Of a DNA stretch of 64,000 nucleotides, positions 33,838-44,657 are shown in pieces. The stretch covers positions 59,096 through 123,095 of the forward strand of contig JADNRX010000152.1 of assembly GCA_015501595.1 (NCBI GenBank). The letters are read 5' to 3'. The notes beneath the pieces were generated by a model, which saw only the letters and a list, made by a program, of their open reading frames with translations, made no database searches and was not told the DNA's origin. The stretch's first letter is position 1, and the number at the start of each line of letters is the position of its first letter. The DNA is from Hymenopellis radicata. Its lineage: Eukaryota > Basidiomycota > Agaricomycetes > Agaricales > Physalacriaceae. Made by a program: the position numbers and the translations under genes.

Positions 33838-35635
33838 CTATTGCAACAGAGATGAGAAGATGTCCGCCGGATCAACTTGGTCGCTCACCATCTCTGTGTC
33901 CGCATTTGAACCGTTTGCAGCGCCGTCGGAGTCAAATCCTAGGTCTGTTGGGGCAGTTGAACCCCTCAGAGGTAACGCTTTTCGCGAACCCTCATGGACG
34001 ATCCGGAAGTTAAGGCTTGCTAGTACGGAGTTGACGTATGCTGCGATATGAGCAGGAAGTTGCTTAAGAAGAACGAACATTCGACTTACGCTTTCCCACT
34101 GCCTGATGAAAAGGTTGCCAATATGTATGATCAGGAAATGCGACGTTCTGTAGGCAGCAACGGTCAGGCCCCCAACAAGATACAAAGCAAAGATGCGGCT
34201 TACAAGGGTCATGAACATAAGTTGACAGATGCTGTAGCAATCAGGTGAGACTGAGCAAACCCGATCTCGCAATTGAAAACCGTACGCAGTCAAGGTCCCG
34301 CGAGTGACAGCGTACAGGATCAGGTTGTCGATGAGGACACCAGTTCTGTAGTGTCCAGTCATGCGGTAGGGGAATCGATTTGGGTAGGAACTAACGAGTG
34401 TACGCCGCTTCGCGCGGAATGCAGAAAATATATCAAGCTGGCCGTGATAACGATATCGCAGAGGGCGGCCAAGCCTTGACTAGTTGAACCATAGACCTAC
34501 GAACACCCGTTTGTCTATTCGTCGACTCTAAAATTGAGACGAGTACTAACATAGAGATCCGGGCTGGCCAGTACGGCCACAGTGAAGTCCTTGAACCTGA
34601 GCCAGGAAGTATTAGCCTTGTATGTAGCTCCCGAGTCGTAAAGGGACGTACATTAGGTACGTTACCTCTATCACCGGTGGCAACCGTAAGTAGGTAGAGC
34701 GATTTCACGGTGGAGGACTCACTTATGTCGACGGCTGTCAGAACCGGATTCAGAATAGATATAAGGTGACAGTAAAGGAGAAGACCCCACCAAAGGCACC
34801 CAGAGCGAGCACGAACTGCGAGTGGTTCAATCTCTATGCAAGAACTGCACGAACAGGACGACTTACAACTGTTACCGGAAGCACTTTGTGTATACCGACT
34901 AGCATCCATAGTAACTTCAGTATTAGAACCCACACGTCCATCAAGAGACACACCGTGCAAAAGTTGATAAGCGAAATAGCTGCCAAAGAAAGTTTTCCAT
35001 CCGAGTCATGGTGACATATACTGTTGACCACGTACCTCTGCGCCATTAGTGTGATGATGTCCTACAGAGCGATTTTTACGACATCCAGAGATTCAACTGA
35101 CCAGTTTGTTCTCACCACAATCTCACTTTCAAGCTGAAGCTATAGTTAGGAGCTGCGTCGTCGAGGGGCAAAATGGAACGCACTATAAAACTCCTAGAGG
35201 GCGAGAGTCAGATCATGAAAGCATCATCAAGACAATGACCAACCATGGTATGAAGGCGTCTCGCGATATATCTGCAGCGTTGAAGACCAGGTACACATAC
35301 AGTGAGTGCGAAACCAAGACAGTAGTGAACGTATCCAGCACAAAGAACGTGGTAACCTGTAAGACGCTATCGTCAGAGGCCTTGCGGAATAAAAGCTAAG
35401 ATGGCTCACCATTAGCTTGAGGAGAATCGGGTCCAACGGATAGTACCGGAAATATAAGTAAGTCTGCAAGACTGTCACTCCATATAATCTAGCTCGGTGG
35501 CGCTCGTATGTTAGCTTTGTTTGGTGTGGCGTGCGACTCACGTAGTTGCAATGGTGAACCGATGAGAATACTGCCCAGTGCCTCCTTGACGGACGATACG
35601 AACACTGCGAGTTCAGCAGAACTGTCTTCTGACAT
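33838..35635 (-). CDS. DUF6534-like multi-pass membrane protein
   Basis: The likely start is ATG at 35635 (MSEDSSAELAVF...), with a first intron near 35541-35494. The next exon has LYGVTVLQTYLYFRYYPLDP, and another (near 35358) VTTFFVLDTFTTVLVSHSLYVYL. Both match the opening helices of the fungal DUF6534-type proteins (LYGV..Q...YF...DP; DT.HT.L..H..Y.YL). The family's end is also here: LIDNLILYAVTRGTLTA, then AAYVNSVLASLNFR at 34050-34010. Seven helices are usual. The joints in the middle (34.9-34.2 kb) have several good splice sites, but I could not fit all phases, so internal damage is possible. The last 50 residues are a soluble, acidic tail ending FSSLLQ. Function is unknown. Confidence 0.65.
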
Positions 35636-35903
35636 GGCGAGAGTGGCAGATGGGAACAAGACGAAGCTATGCCTTCTGCCTGATAAATCCTCCCAATATC
35701 GCCGATCAGAGAATGCGCGAAAACGACATAACTAACTGCAACGCATGAAGAACATCCCCGAAGATCAATCTGTTATGGTTGTTTTGACCGCGAGGTGAAG
35801 CTGGAGAACACGGTCGTGAGAAGAAATATGGGATTCCTGGTCAGCGGTAAAGTCGAGTAGTCGTTCATTGATCTAAGAAGACAAATGAAGTGGAAGTGCT
35901 TTC

Positions 35904-36860
35904 TCATGATTTAATCATGGGGTAGATGGTAAAGCCGGTCGCAGCTTCTCTAGACGCCACAACACCTCCTGAGTCCGCCTTACCCTTTCCTACAATCACT
36001 TCTTCGACTACCTGGAACGAGAAAATGAGATAAGCGAATATGCACATCACCATTGATGTAAAACTCGCCTGGAAACCAAAGTGCTCATAGCGACCTCGAG
36101 AGTAGGGAGTCGTCGACTCTAACGTGAAGATAGCATCAGGCGTATGCCCAAACGCCTCACGGATAAGTTTAGACATGAATCCTGATGAGAAGGAGATGAG
36201 GAAGGTCATGCATGTAGGGCGTGCGACGCCATCTATACCTTTGCCTTGGAAGTCTGGGTCAACGCACATAAGCTGGAGATACAAGCGTCGTCTGGAGTGC
36301 CTTGCAACTGCCTAGCTTCGAATCCTTTGTCAAGCGACGATTCACTAGCATGAATGAGTTCCGTAATGCGCTAGGATATATCAGCCTTCTAAACGTTTGA
36401 CGCATTCGGAGCTAACAAACCTTCAGAGCGCCGTATCCCCAGGCCGCGAGTACTGGAATCAATCCCAGGCGAAGTGCCGCCACCATCGAGGGTGGTTTGT
36501 GTTCGGCTGTGATCGGAGGCCGCCAGATTGCAGACGCCGCGATCCTTTCTTTCTCGTTCTCGGTGGCTGGGGGATTACGACAACAGTGACTCGAGCGCCA
36601 TAGCTCCAAGACCTGCGAAAGAGGAAACGGAGAAATTTACGCTGCTTGTTTTGTCGTTTGAAGTCGCTCTTGTCCGTCTTGAGAGGCTACAATGAGAATA
36701 AGTATTAAGACGTCGAGTACAGGTAGGCACCTACCGTAGTCACACCAGAAAAGAACGTCTGAGGAGGACTGCGATAGAAAGCGCGTTGATTCATGTATAC
36801 GAGCTCTTCAAGCTCCTCGCGGGTCGCGACTCGCACATAGGGCTCTGCTTCATTATCCAT
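35904..36860 (-). pseudogene. GNAT N-acetyltransferase, frameshifted
   Basis: GNAT enzymes move an acetyl group from acetyl-CoA to an amine. The start MDNEAEPYVRVATREELEEL is good, and the acetyl-CoA loop is present as LQLMCVDPDFQGKG (Q-x-x-G-x-G/A type), followed by FMSKLIREAFGHT and the family's TPYSRGRYEHFGFQ. Splice sites can be placed at 36738-36690, 36411-36366, 36238-36181 and 36068-36016 (approximately). Two one-base shifts break the protein: between GARVTVVVIP and ENEKERIAASAIW (near 36555), and between QLQGTPDDA and LYLQLMCVD (near 36270). Each side is otherwise well conserved, so the damage looks recent or could be sequence error. Confidence 0.7.
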
Positions 36861-39138
36861 TTGGCAGGTCAACTCCACAGGAAGAACAAGAGATCAGCGC
36901 CCTATGAGCCATCATGTTGGCGGTGATGGACAGGAAAGAAGTCAAGTTGCCGGACTTGCCGGTGGCTCCTTCAATGCCGGACTATGCCGAAATTCTTTCC
37001 CTCCTCTTCCGACTTGAATGCCAGCGTTACACGGTCTCCGCAGGCTGTAGACCCTGAAGTTCTCCATCTATAGACTGGGCCGAGGCATAATTTGGATGCG
37101 TACAGTGCGGATACGATGTCAACAGATCCTGACATTCACTTGAAAAGATGTTCTTCTCTCCCTGTGCAATACTCCTCGTCAGCATTCGCCCGCATAGACA
37201 GGATCAGACCTTACGCTAGCATTGCCATCCTTTACGTTCCGCTAGCCCAGGAAGCTGAATACGGATGAAGGTGCTGATTTACTTGCAAGTTGTTCACGGT
37301 TCCCCTTTCTACCATCATCATCCAGCCCCTTTCCAGACTGAACTTTCTTCGGAGGAGCCTCACCACATCCGTGATGTTCTCCGCCTTTCAATAGCTCGAA
37401 CGGGAGGTCGTGGTGAACTTAAAGATCGTTTCTGATAGATTGCTCTCGACCGTCATGATCACGCAGGCGATTGTTAGTGGCATCAACACTCACTCGCCGG
37501 GGTATCGTCTGTATCGTCATCCAGGATCTGCGTCCCGGTTTAAGTTACATACTCTCACTTCGGTTCTCCATATGTTCAACTCTGCTCATCAGGCGCGCGA
37601 ATTTCCAGGCCGGTTTTACGCTACGAGAACATTCCTATTGCGGTGCCAATGGAATCTATCATTCCTGGTTACTATGTGCTCCGACAATCTGCCTCAAGTT
37701 TCTGCGCTCTTGGGGTGCCTTGATGTGATTGTCAGCTAACTTTGGAAGTCAGTTGAGTGATTGCACTAACTCCGGTTTGCCACTGACACTCTTGACGGCT
37801 GCGCAGACCGTTCCGGCAGGTAAATGTGAGTTCGGTCCCGCAAAGCAGGCGAATGAGCGTAGTTGACCATACCTGTTTAAGAATCTTGCTAGAAGCAACT
37901 TCCAAGTATACGTGGTCGGCATTAGTTGTACTACTTGCCTCCGTTAGCCTTTAATGGGCTTGGACTTGGTGATAGATTGATTATCTGATTAGAACATCAC
38001 AAGGTTTCGTGGCACGCTACGTACTCTGGAAGGATGGCAACCTTCGGGCTCCAAGGAAACACATACGTGTTGATACATGGACTCGTACGCTATGTCCTCA
38101 CGAGAAGGGCCTCGCTACACAATGTGGCGTTTCAACGTCTAAAGCATCCGACGAAAGAAGGGCCAACGTCTACTATCGCGAGGTGCGATGAGTACCGGTA
38201 TATACCGGTAACGCTATGGGTCCCCTAGAACGTTGATCACCACCGGCAACGGTTTCGTCAAGCCGGTGGGCGACTGAAGTATACAGTAGTGTATGTCACA
38301 TCTGTTTTGCCGTGGCACTTGAGCTCTTTCACTTTCCCAAATGCGACAGCACAACCCCCGTACCAATCCTGCTGTATGCTGTGCTCGTGCCTACTTATAA
38401 ATGTAACTACGAACCCGCCTCAACAAACTGCCTTCGCTTGCATAATTATAATAGTGTTATATGAGCGGCGCCTCCCAATCTCCAGTCGTGCGACGTTCTA
38501 CAGTTTCTACTCCAAGTTGGGCTTCGCTAGAAACAAAGATCTTCGACTCCTTATTCAAGCCATCGGCGGATCACGCAATTGAAGGTACATCCTAACTAGT
38601 CTCGAAACCCGACTGAGTGAGGTGTATGAAGACAGTCGTTCCTACCACTACTAACATCCTAACCTCCAGTTGTTCATTTCAACGTTCAACCCCAGATTGG
38701 GCTTCGCGTAGGAACAAGTCCGTCGGCAAAACTGTGAACTGGCCATAGGCAATGGTATTCAAAACGGCAGGTAATGTTATTGGAATAAGTCTAAATAGAA
38801 TATACGATTGAGGGGATGCTGTTCGGACGAAATAGTAGAATCCTTTCCTACTGGCTAGTTCGAAGAAATAGTACGAGGGATAAAATGTACAGGTACTGGT
38901 TTTGTCCATCGATGCGATTATAACGGATGATTGGATGGGCGGCGTATGCTAGAAAAGTGCGATGTGTAGTCGATGCGTGAAAAGTGAATTGGCTGCTGTA
39001 CAGTGGGATGTGTCGTTGTCGTAAAAGTCGTAAGGGCATAGCTGAGCACGAAGATGCCCGCGGGAAACGTGAAACTATAATGATACAACGAGTCCGATGT
39101 GTTTGAGATTATGAGGCGCTGCAAGTCCACCCGCGGGG
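36861..39138. other. Long intergenic stretch with repeats, no convincing gene
   Basis: Short frames only, including one at 37410-37739 without motifs. The stretch contains the second copy of the 57-bp repeat, an 18-bp perfect palindrome (38193-38210, TACCGGTATATACCGGTA) and a hairpin (CCACCGGC...GCCGGTGG near 38240-38270). Two imperfectly similar blocks with TTGGGCTTCGC lie near 38515 and 38695, flanking the 57-bp repeat. Confidence 0.45.
38597..38653 (-). repeat. 57-bp dispersed repeat, copy 2 (inverted)
   Basis: Reverse complement of 7721-7777, with only a few differences. See copy 1. Confidence 0.75.
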
Positions 39139-40524
39139 TTAACATTCCGTGTCCTGGATGAGATCGCCACGCTGTGGAATCCAATCATGAGTGATTGAAG
39201 TGTGGCGTGAACGGTATTCACTTACGAGCATGCGTCGAAACACCCTAATGTCTCTGGTTACCCGGATAGGAATACCACGATAGGCACAGGCAATCTTCAA
39301 GGACGAGAATGATGAATGCTCCTCGCCGCCCCAAAGATGTACGGTGACAGCCTTCAAAGAATGCTGCGACTTGATTGAATCCATCACGCCTTGAAGGGGA
39401 GTCATCCGGTTCAGGCCAAGAGCCATGTGCTCGAGACAATGTGACGGGTTCCTGTAGCATAAGGGTGTTGCCAAAGGACTCTCGACAATGAGTTGCCGGA
39501 GAGCTGAACACCGATGAAGAGCTCGTGCCTGATCATGGGAGCAAGATGGGAGCGATACAGACTCAAGCTTGGACCCGTGCATATCGACAAGATATTCGAG
39601 GAAGCGGGTAGAAGGATCCTGCTCGAGCCCGACGACACGCAGCGTCTCCGTGGAGTTGTGGAGAAGCCAGTCCATAAAGTCCAACGAAGGAGGATGTTGG
39701 AAGTTCATGTTTAGCTCTGCAAGCGCGCATGGGAAAGGTTCGGAAGCGATTGGTGGCAGTTCTGGGGCATTACCGCCAATGGAAAGTGATGCGAGCATAG
39801 GCCACACGCTGAGAAGCTGCGTCAGGGACAGCTGGTTGTCCGACCAGTTGGTGAATTGAAGACGCGAAATTTGTGGCCCGCAGCGCAACAACGCAAGCGT
39901 GCCTTCGTCGAACGACGGGGCTGGACGACGCATGCGGAGGTAGCTCGGAGAACCAATAATATCCCTACCAGGCGAGGCGGAACCAAAGAGGGAGAGGTTG
40001 AGCTCGCGAAGGTTCGGGCAAAGAAGAACGGCTTCGGCGAACAGCCGCTCTGAAAGGCCCAATGGTTGATTATGATCTAGAATGACACGCAAATGCCGAA
40101 TGGCGTCGCCGAGGACGCGACCTTTGGCGGTGGTGGAGTCCACAGCCATCTGAAGTGACGCGTAGTCTGATGAGGAACGAAGGATGACGTTGCGGAACAA
40201 CAGCTTTTGAGCCGCTGTAGACCACTCCGTGCAGACGAGGGAGCATGCGCGCAGGAGCGAGCGGTCGACTTGCAACGAATCATCGAACTGCGCGTGCTCG
40301 ATGATGGCGAGTACGATCTCAAGTGGGAAACGGGAGCGGGGAGAACGGGAGATAGGTTGAGGACGTTGGGGGGGAGGATAGGAAGGCGTAATAGTGAATG
40401 ATAGATCGTGAGGGGAAGCCTGAAAAATATTAGGATCGACAACGGGGGGCGGCGACGAAGAACTCACTCGTGTCGTGTTGCGGTACCAGAAGCAATACGC
40501 ACCGAGGCCGTATGAGAGGCCCAT
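39139..40524 (-). CDS. F-box-like protein with N-terminal membrane segment
   Basis: The frame runs from about 40614 to 39139. The first ATG in frame is at 40524, inside a hydrophobic stretch (IFLVLLLVMGLSYGLGAYCFWY); no ATG precedes it, so a further 5' exon may exist. A perfect 48-nt intron (40467-40420, GTGAGT...TCCTAAT...TTTCAG) removes a Pro/Ser stretch without changing frame. The F-box-like motif is RFPLEIVLAIIEHA, followed by SLVCTEWSTAAQKLLFR. The rest is leucine-rich (LCPNLRELNLSLFG, LLRCGPQISRLQF, SVWPMLASLSIGG) and could fold as LRR-like repeats. If the hydrophobic segment is translated, the protein would be membrane-anchored, which is unusual for F-box proteins. Stop is at 39141-39139. 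Confidence 0.7.
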   Translation of the reverse strand: MGLSYGLGAYCFWYRNTTRVSSSSPPPVVDPNIFQASPHDLSFTITPSYPPPQRPQPISRSPRSRFPLEIVLAIIEHAQFDDSLQVDRSLLRACSLVCTEWSTAAQKLLFRNVILRSSSDYASLQMAVDSTTAKGRVLGDAIRHLRVILDHNQPLGLSERLFAEAVLLCPNLRELNLSLFGSASPGRDIIGSPSYLRMRRPAPSFDEGTLALLRCGPQISRLQFTNWSDNQLSLTQLLSVWPMLASLSIGGNAPELPPIASEPFPCALAELNMNFQHPPSLDFMDWLLHNSTETLRVVGLEQDPSTRFLEYLVDMHGSKLESVSLPSCSHDQARALHRCSALRQLIVESPLATPLCYRNPSHCLEHMALGLNRMTPLQGVMDSIKSQHSLKAVTVHLWGGEEHSSFSSLKIACAYRGIPIRVTRDIRVFRRMLVSEYRSRHTSITHDWIPQRGDLIQDTEC

Positions 40525-40614
40525 GACGAGTAGTAGTACAAGAAATATAGACCAGAGGGAATCCGGGGGGTGTAACCCGTAGCTGTAGACAGAGGCGAAA
40601 GGTACACAGGACAA

Positions 40615-43172
40615 TGGGCCCGTATTTATATGGTCGGGCGAGCCATTGTGCCCCAGACAAGTCCCGAATTGAGGTCGTCAATGAAACAAAACAAGGAAGA
40701 CGCCGGCGATGTTTAGTGACTGTTACGTACTGTACGTACTAAATCCGGAAGGATACCGTGGGTGCACTTTTCCATTTCCTGCTCCCTCGACGGAGATCTT
40801 GTCAAGTCAATCTACAGTCACATCTAAGCGAGCGTTCTCTGCATATGTCTATCCTTACTACTTTCTGAGCTTTCCAACTACCGCCGCCTATGCACTTGAC
40901 TGCGCATGCTTACGGAGCCTTACGTTCTCCCATTCTTACGACAGCCTTCGAGTCACAGCCTGCTCAAAGACTATGGTTATTTACACGCGCCTCAGCTTCT
41001 TGGCCGTGCAGGCTCCGGAATGACCAGGGAATGACTCAATCACTTCCTTTTCCTTCCCAGCGCCTACTTATGGAACAATAACCGCCAAGCCAACTTTGCA
41101 TGAACGGTAACGTTACCCTCCATTTCATCCAAACTTTACCCGCCTACGACCAAATATTGACGCGTGCACGCACGGTACTGAAAAATTCGCCGCATGTTGT
41201 ATTTCCGATATTGGCCCAAACATGGAGTCAAAGGTCTCCGTTCTTACCGCGGCGGCTGCCGCCAGCCTGAGCTCGGATCTGATACTTGTAATCTTTCCGG
41301 AAACGACGCGACTCCCCGTAGTATCCTCATCGACATCAGTGATCTGCCTCCCGTGTCACAGACTGCCACTCTGGGACGTGTCGACTTGGGATCATGCATC
41401 ATGCACCGCTTTCGCCCTGGCCGCAGGACGCCTGAACACTCGCGTTAACGTCGTCATTGTTTTAATCAATGTCATCCCATCCGGAGCAAAGCGCTGAATC
41501 CCGGGTTCAAAAATCACCACAGCCGCAGGGTGCACGCATACATACATACTTCAGCTGTCTGCCAATCCAAGTGCTGTTCCACAGCGCAGCCAAGAAGAGC
41601 GCGAACGTAAGTCTGCCCAGATGTTAATGCTATTACACCGGATATGGGCTGGTGGATTTGCCGCCATCTCCTTCTAGAGAGTTCCGCTTTATGCTTAGAT
41701 CTGTCTATTGTTATGGAGGCTTACATATCGATGCAAGTGCATTCCTGAGGATCTCCAACGGAAACCAAACGGAAACCGTAAGTATGAACTTGCACCACAC
41801 ATGGCTCCACTCACGCGCTCGTCCGTGGTGACTCGACTCCCTCATCGATTAAAACCTAATTGTTTATTTTTTCAGCATGACCTGTTAATGTGCCTTCTAT
41901 GACCCTGCGACTCAACCATCATGCTCAAGCTTGTCCTCTCTGTAGGTAAAGATAGCAAGTCACCTTCTGGACGCTTTGATCGTCCCAAAACACGGCCACT
42001 AACACCGTACCAGCTCTAGTGAAGTGAGCCACCGCCGCCCCCACTACGTCGCCACAAAATTGAGACCTAGACCCCACTAGTATAACACCCAAATAACACC
42101 TCCATTTCAAAACATACCGACTGTAACAATAATGCAGAGACGGAGAATCATGGCAGAACGGTCACCGGTATTATTATATTGAAACATCATATCCGGCGTG
42201 GCAGCCGAACTTGACAATGAGCAAAAGAAAATTTCGCGCGCGCCCAAATGGGCGCGGACAATGGCATGCAAGCATATGATACGTACGTTCAATTGTCAGG
42301 CCGGAAGCCCATAATTAACGGGTTACGACACGGCCATAGCATGGTATCGTAAGGACACGAACTGCCGCAGTGCTAAAGATCTTGAACTCGGACGCGGCAC
42401 CCCGTCGAATAATGCTGCGAGCCGATTATCCGCGAAGAGCCCTTCCAAGCCCACGCTCATCTCATAGTACAGAGCATAGCACGAGCTCAATCTCCACCCA
42501 TTTGATGCGGTTGATTGATGCGCCCCGCGTCAAGTAGGAGAAATGCCAGAGGCGAGACCCACGTATGCCACCACCACCACCACCATCACCGTCCGCCCAA
42601 TAGCAGTCAAAACCCAAACACCATTCGGCGTGCAAACGCCCAAGGTTAGTTAGAACGCGCAGGATGCTGTCATGCGGCGGTGACAAGCCGGCCTAGAACA
42701 TTTCGTTTGACAGAGAGAAGACGAACACCGGGACGCTGGCCCCCATACCACATGCTGGTGGTGATGTCTATATATCGAAGAGACGGACGGCCACACGCCA
42801 CCGGCGTGCGTTTACAGCATCTGCTCCCGATGTAAGTATGTATTGAAGGTTATCAACGTCACATCGATCCTGGGCGACGTCGAGATCAAGAGTCCTTCCC
42901 GCGAAGGTACAGTCCATCTGGTGTTAATCTTCTCTTGGGAGTTCCTTCCATCACGATTCACGAGTGACGCGACGGATGACCTGTTCTTTACGAAGCCACT
43001 TCGGGTGGAAGAGCTGGATTGGACGAAGAAGCGTGAGCGCATCCCGTCTGTCTTCAGCTGTTGGAACAGGTGAGGTTCGCTACAGAACGATATGCGGGAT
43101 ACTGTCAGAGGTGCCCAGCAAAGTATGCCGGTGCGAGCTGCATGCAGCTGAGGTGGCCGGCCCTCTTTTCGA
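40615..43172. other. Intergenic, no gene recognised
   Basis: Many short frames but none with motifs or good splicing. A CAC/CCA microsatellite lies at about 42569-42590. Confidence 0.45.
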
Positions 43173-43194
43173 CTCAACGGGAAGTCCATAACAA

Positions 43195-43547
43195 AGACAC
43201 GCGGCGTTTAGGAAAGTTTGCCACCATCGATGGACAGTAGAAGGTGGCCTGGGGATTCCTGCTGGTTCTGTTGATGATGATTGGTTCCAAATTCGTGTCT
43301 CGCAACGCACATAATCTTCCGCCAGGCTTGACGATAAATCGTAACCTTGAACGGGTGAAGACGTCGCCGGCTTGTTCCTGATTGCAACTGGAGGCGGGGA
43401 AGGATTGACGTCGTAATACGATCAAGGCAAAGATGGTGGAGATGGACCAGCCGAGGAACCCACAAAATAGCATCATCGAATTCGCAACAGGCTCCACTGT
43501 CACGCACAAGGCTCGAAGCCGCAGCAAGTACCTTGTTGAATGTGTCT
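43195..43547. repeat. Duplicated segment, copy 1
   Basis: It starts with ACACGCGGCG and ends with CCTTGTTGAATGTGTCT. About 300 bp later the same segment occurs again at 43845-44212. The part 43423-43530 is present in the second copy in the opposite direction. In this copy the inverted part is framed by CAAGG and CCTTG, which are inverted repeats of each other. Frames of the two copies do not agree, so the segment is probably not coding. Confidence 0.85.
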
Positions 43548-43844
43548 GTAATTCTTGCTCTCTTTCACTTCTTTGTTCTCACTATCCTTTCCTGCCCAGA
43601 CTTTACTGAACACCTATTGACCTCCGACTTGAAACTTTCTTTTCTTAGCCGTTCTCGCGGCAGCCTATCGCGTGTCGGCCGCATCCGACTCTCTTGGCCG
43701 GCATTTCATTCAGAATGGGACGAGTGGTGTGTTGGCGCTCGAGGCTATGGTCATCTCGCCAACCTTGGCGATCATGCATCATGTTCAACCAACCAGGCAA
43801 CGATCCACTCCAAGTCAACGGACACCCTGCCTGTCCGTAACATT

Positions 43845-44212
43845 GAAGACACGCGGCGTTGAAAAGTCTGATAGGTTCCCAATCGACAGTAGAAGGTGGC
43901 CTGGGGATTCCTGCTGGTGTTGATGATGGTTCCAATTTCATGTCTCGGAACGCATATAATTGCAAATACTTTCCGCCACACTTGACGATAGATCGTAACC
44001 TTGAACGAGTGAGGACGTCGTCGGCTTGTTCGTGATTGCAACTGGAGACGGGGAAGGCTTGGCGACGTAATACGATACTTGCTGCGGCTTCGAGCCTTGC
44101 GCGTGATTGTCGTAGGGACGCCTAGCCTGTTGCGAATTCGATAATGCTATTTTGTGGGTTCCTCGGCTGGTCCATCTCCACCATCTTTGCCTTGACCTTG
44201 TTGAATGTGTCT
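43845..44212. repeat. Duplicated segment, copy 2 (internal inversion)
   Basis: It begins and ends like copy 1, but 44077-44195 is the reverse complement of 43423-43530 with a few differences (for instance an extra GTCGTAGGGACGCC-type insert). Identity of the flanks is about as high as that of the inverted part. Confidence 0.85.
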
Positions 44213-44657
44213 TTTCCCAGCTACATACAAATTGAGCGAGAACGTGCAAATGTCGGAGTCAACTTACAGAAGTTCTCCGATCGTACTCACTCACCGAAGT
44301 AGCACAACATTTTACAGCATTCTGTGTTAAATAGAACTGTGGGATGCCAACCGAATGCGAGAGTGGCTATGCCATGGATCCAGCCTTGCGTTGACTGTCT
44401 TCGCGTGGAATGCGCGCATGTCAGTGTCGAGATATGCTGAAGCGCGAAAACCAGCTTTGAACGGGAGGCATGGCGGTAGGAACGTATTGTATAGGGCGCG
44501 AGCACGACCAAGTGGAGGCACGTGGGGCATTCTCCTTCCAAGCGGGCAGAGGAAAAATTAAAATGCGCATCATACACAAATACACGAGCTGTCCGGTATT
44601 CCTCAGTTCATCTGGATTCATTCCATAGTAGAACATCAAAGAAGAAGAACTCGAAAG

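Noticed and set aside
37410..37739. 109-codon plus-strand frame
   Set aside because: No recognisable domain; overlaps an equally long frame in another phase; no splice context.
42440..42690. Frame with poly-Gly (DGDGGGGGIRG)
   Set aside because: Arises from a CAC/CCA microsatellite; no other support.
43174..43527. Protein-coding gene in the duplicated segment
   Set aside because: The two copies do not keep the same reading frame, so coding constraint is not visible.
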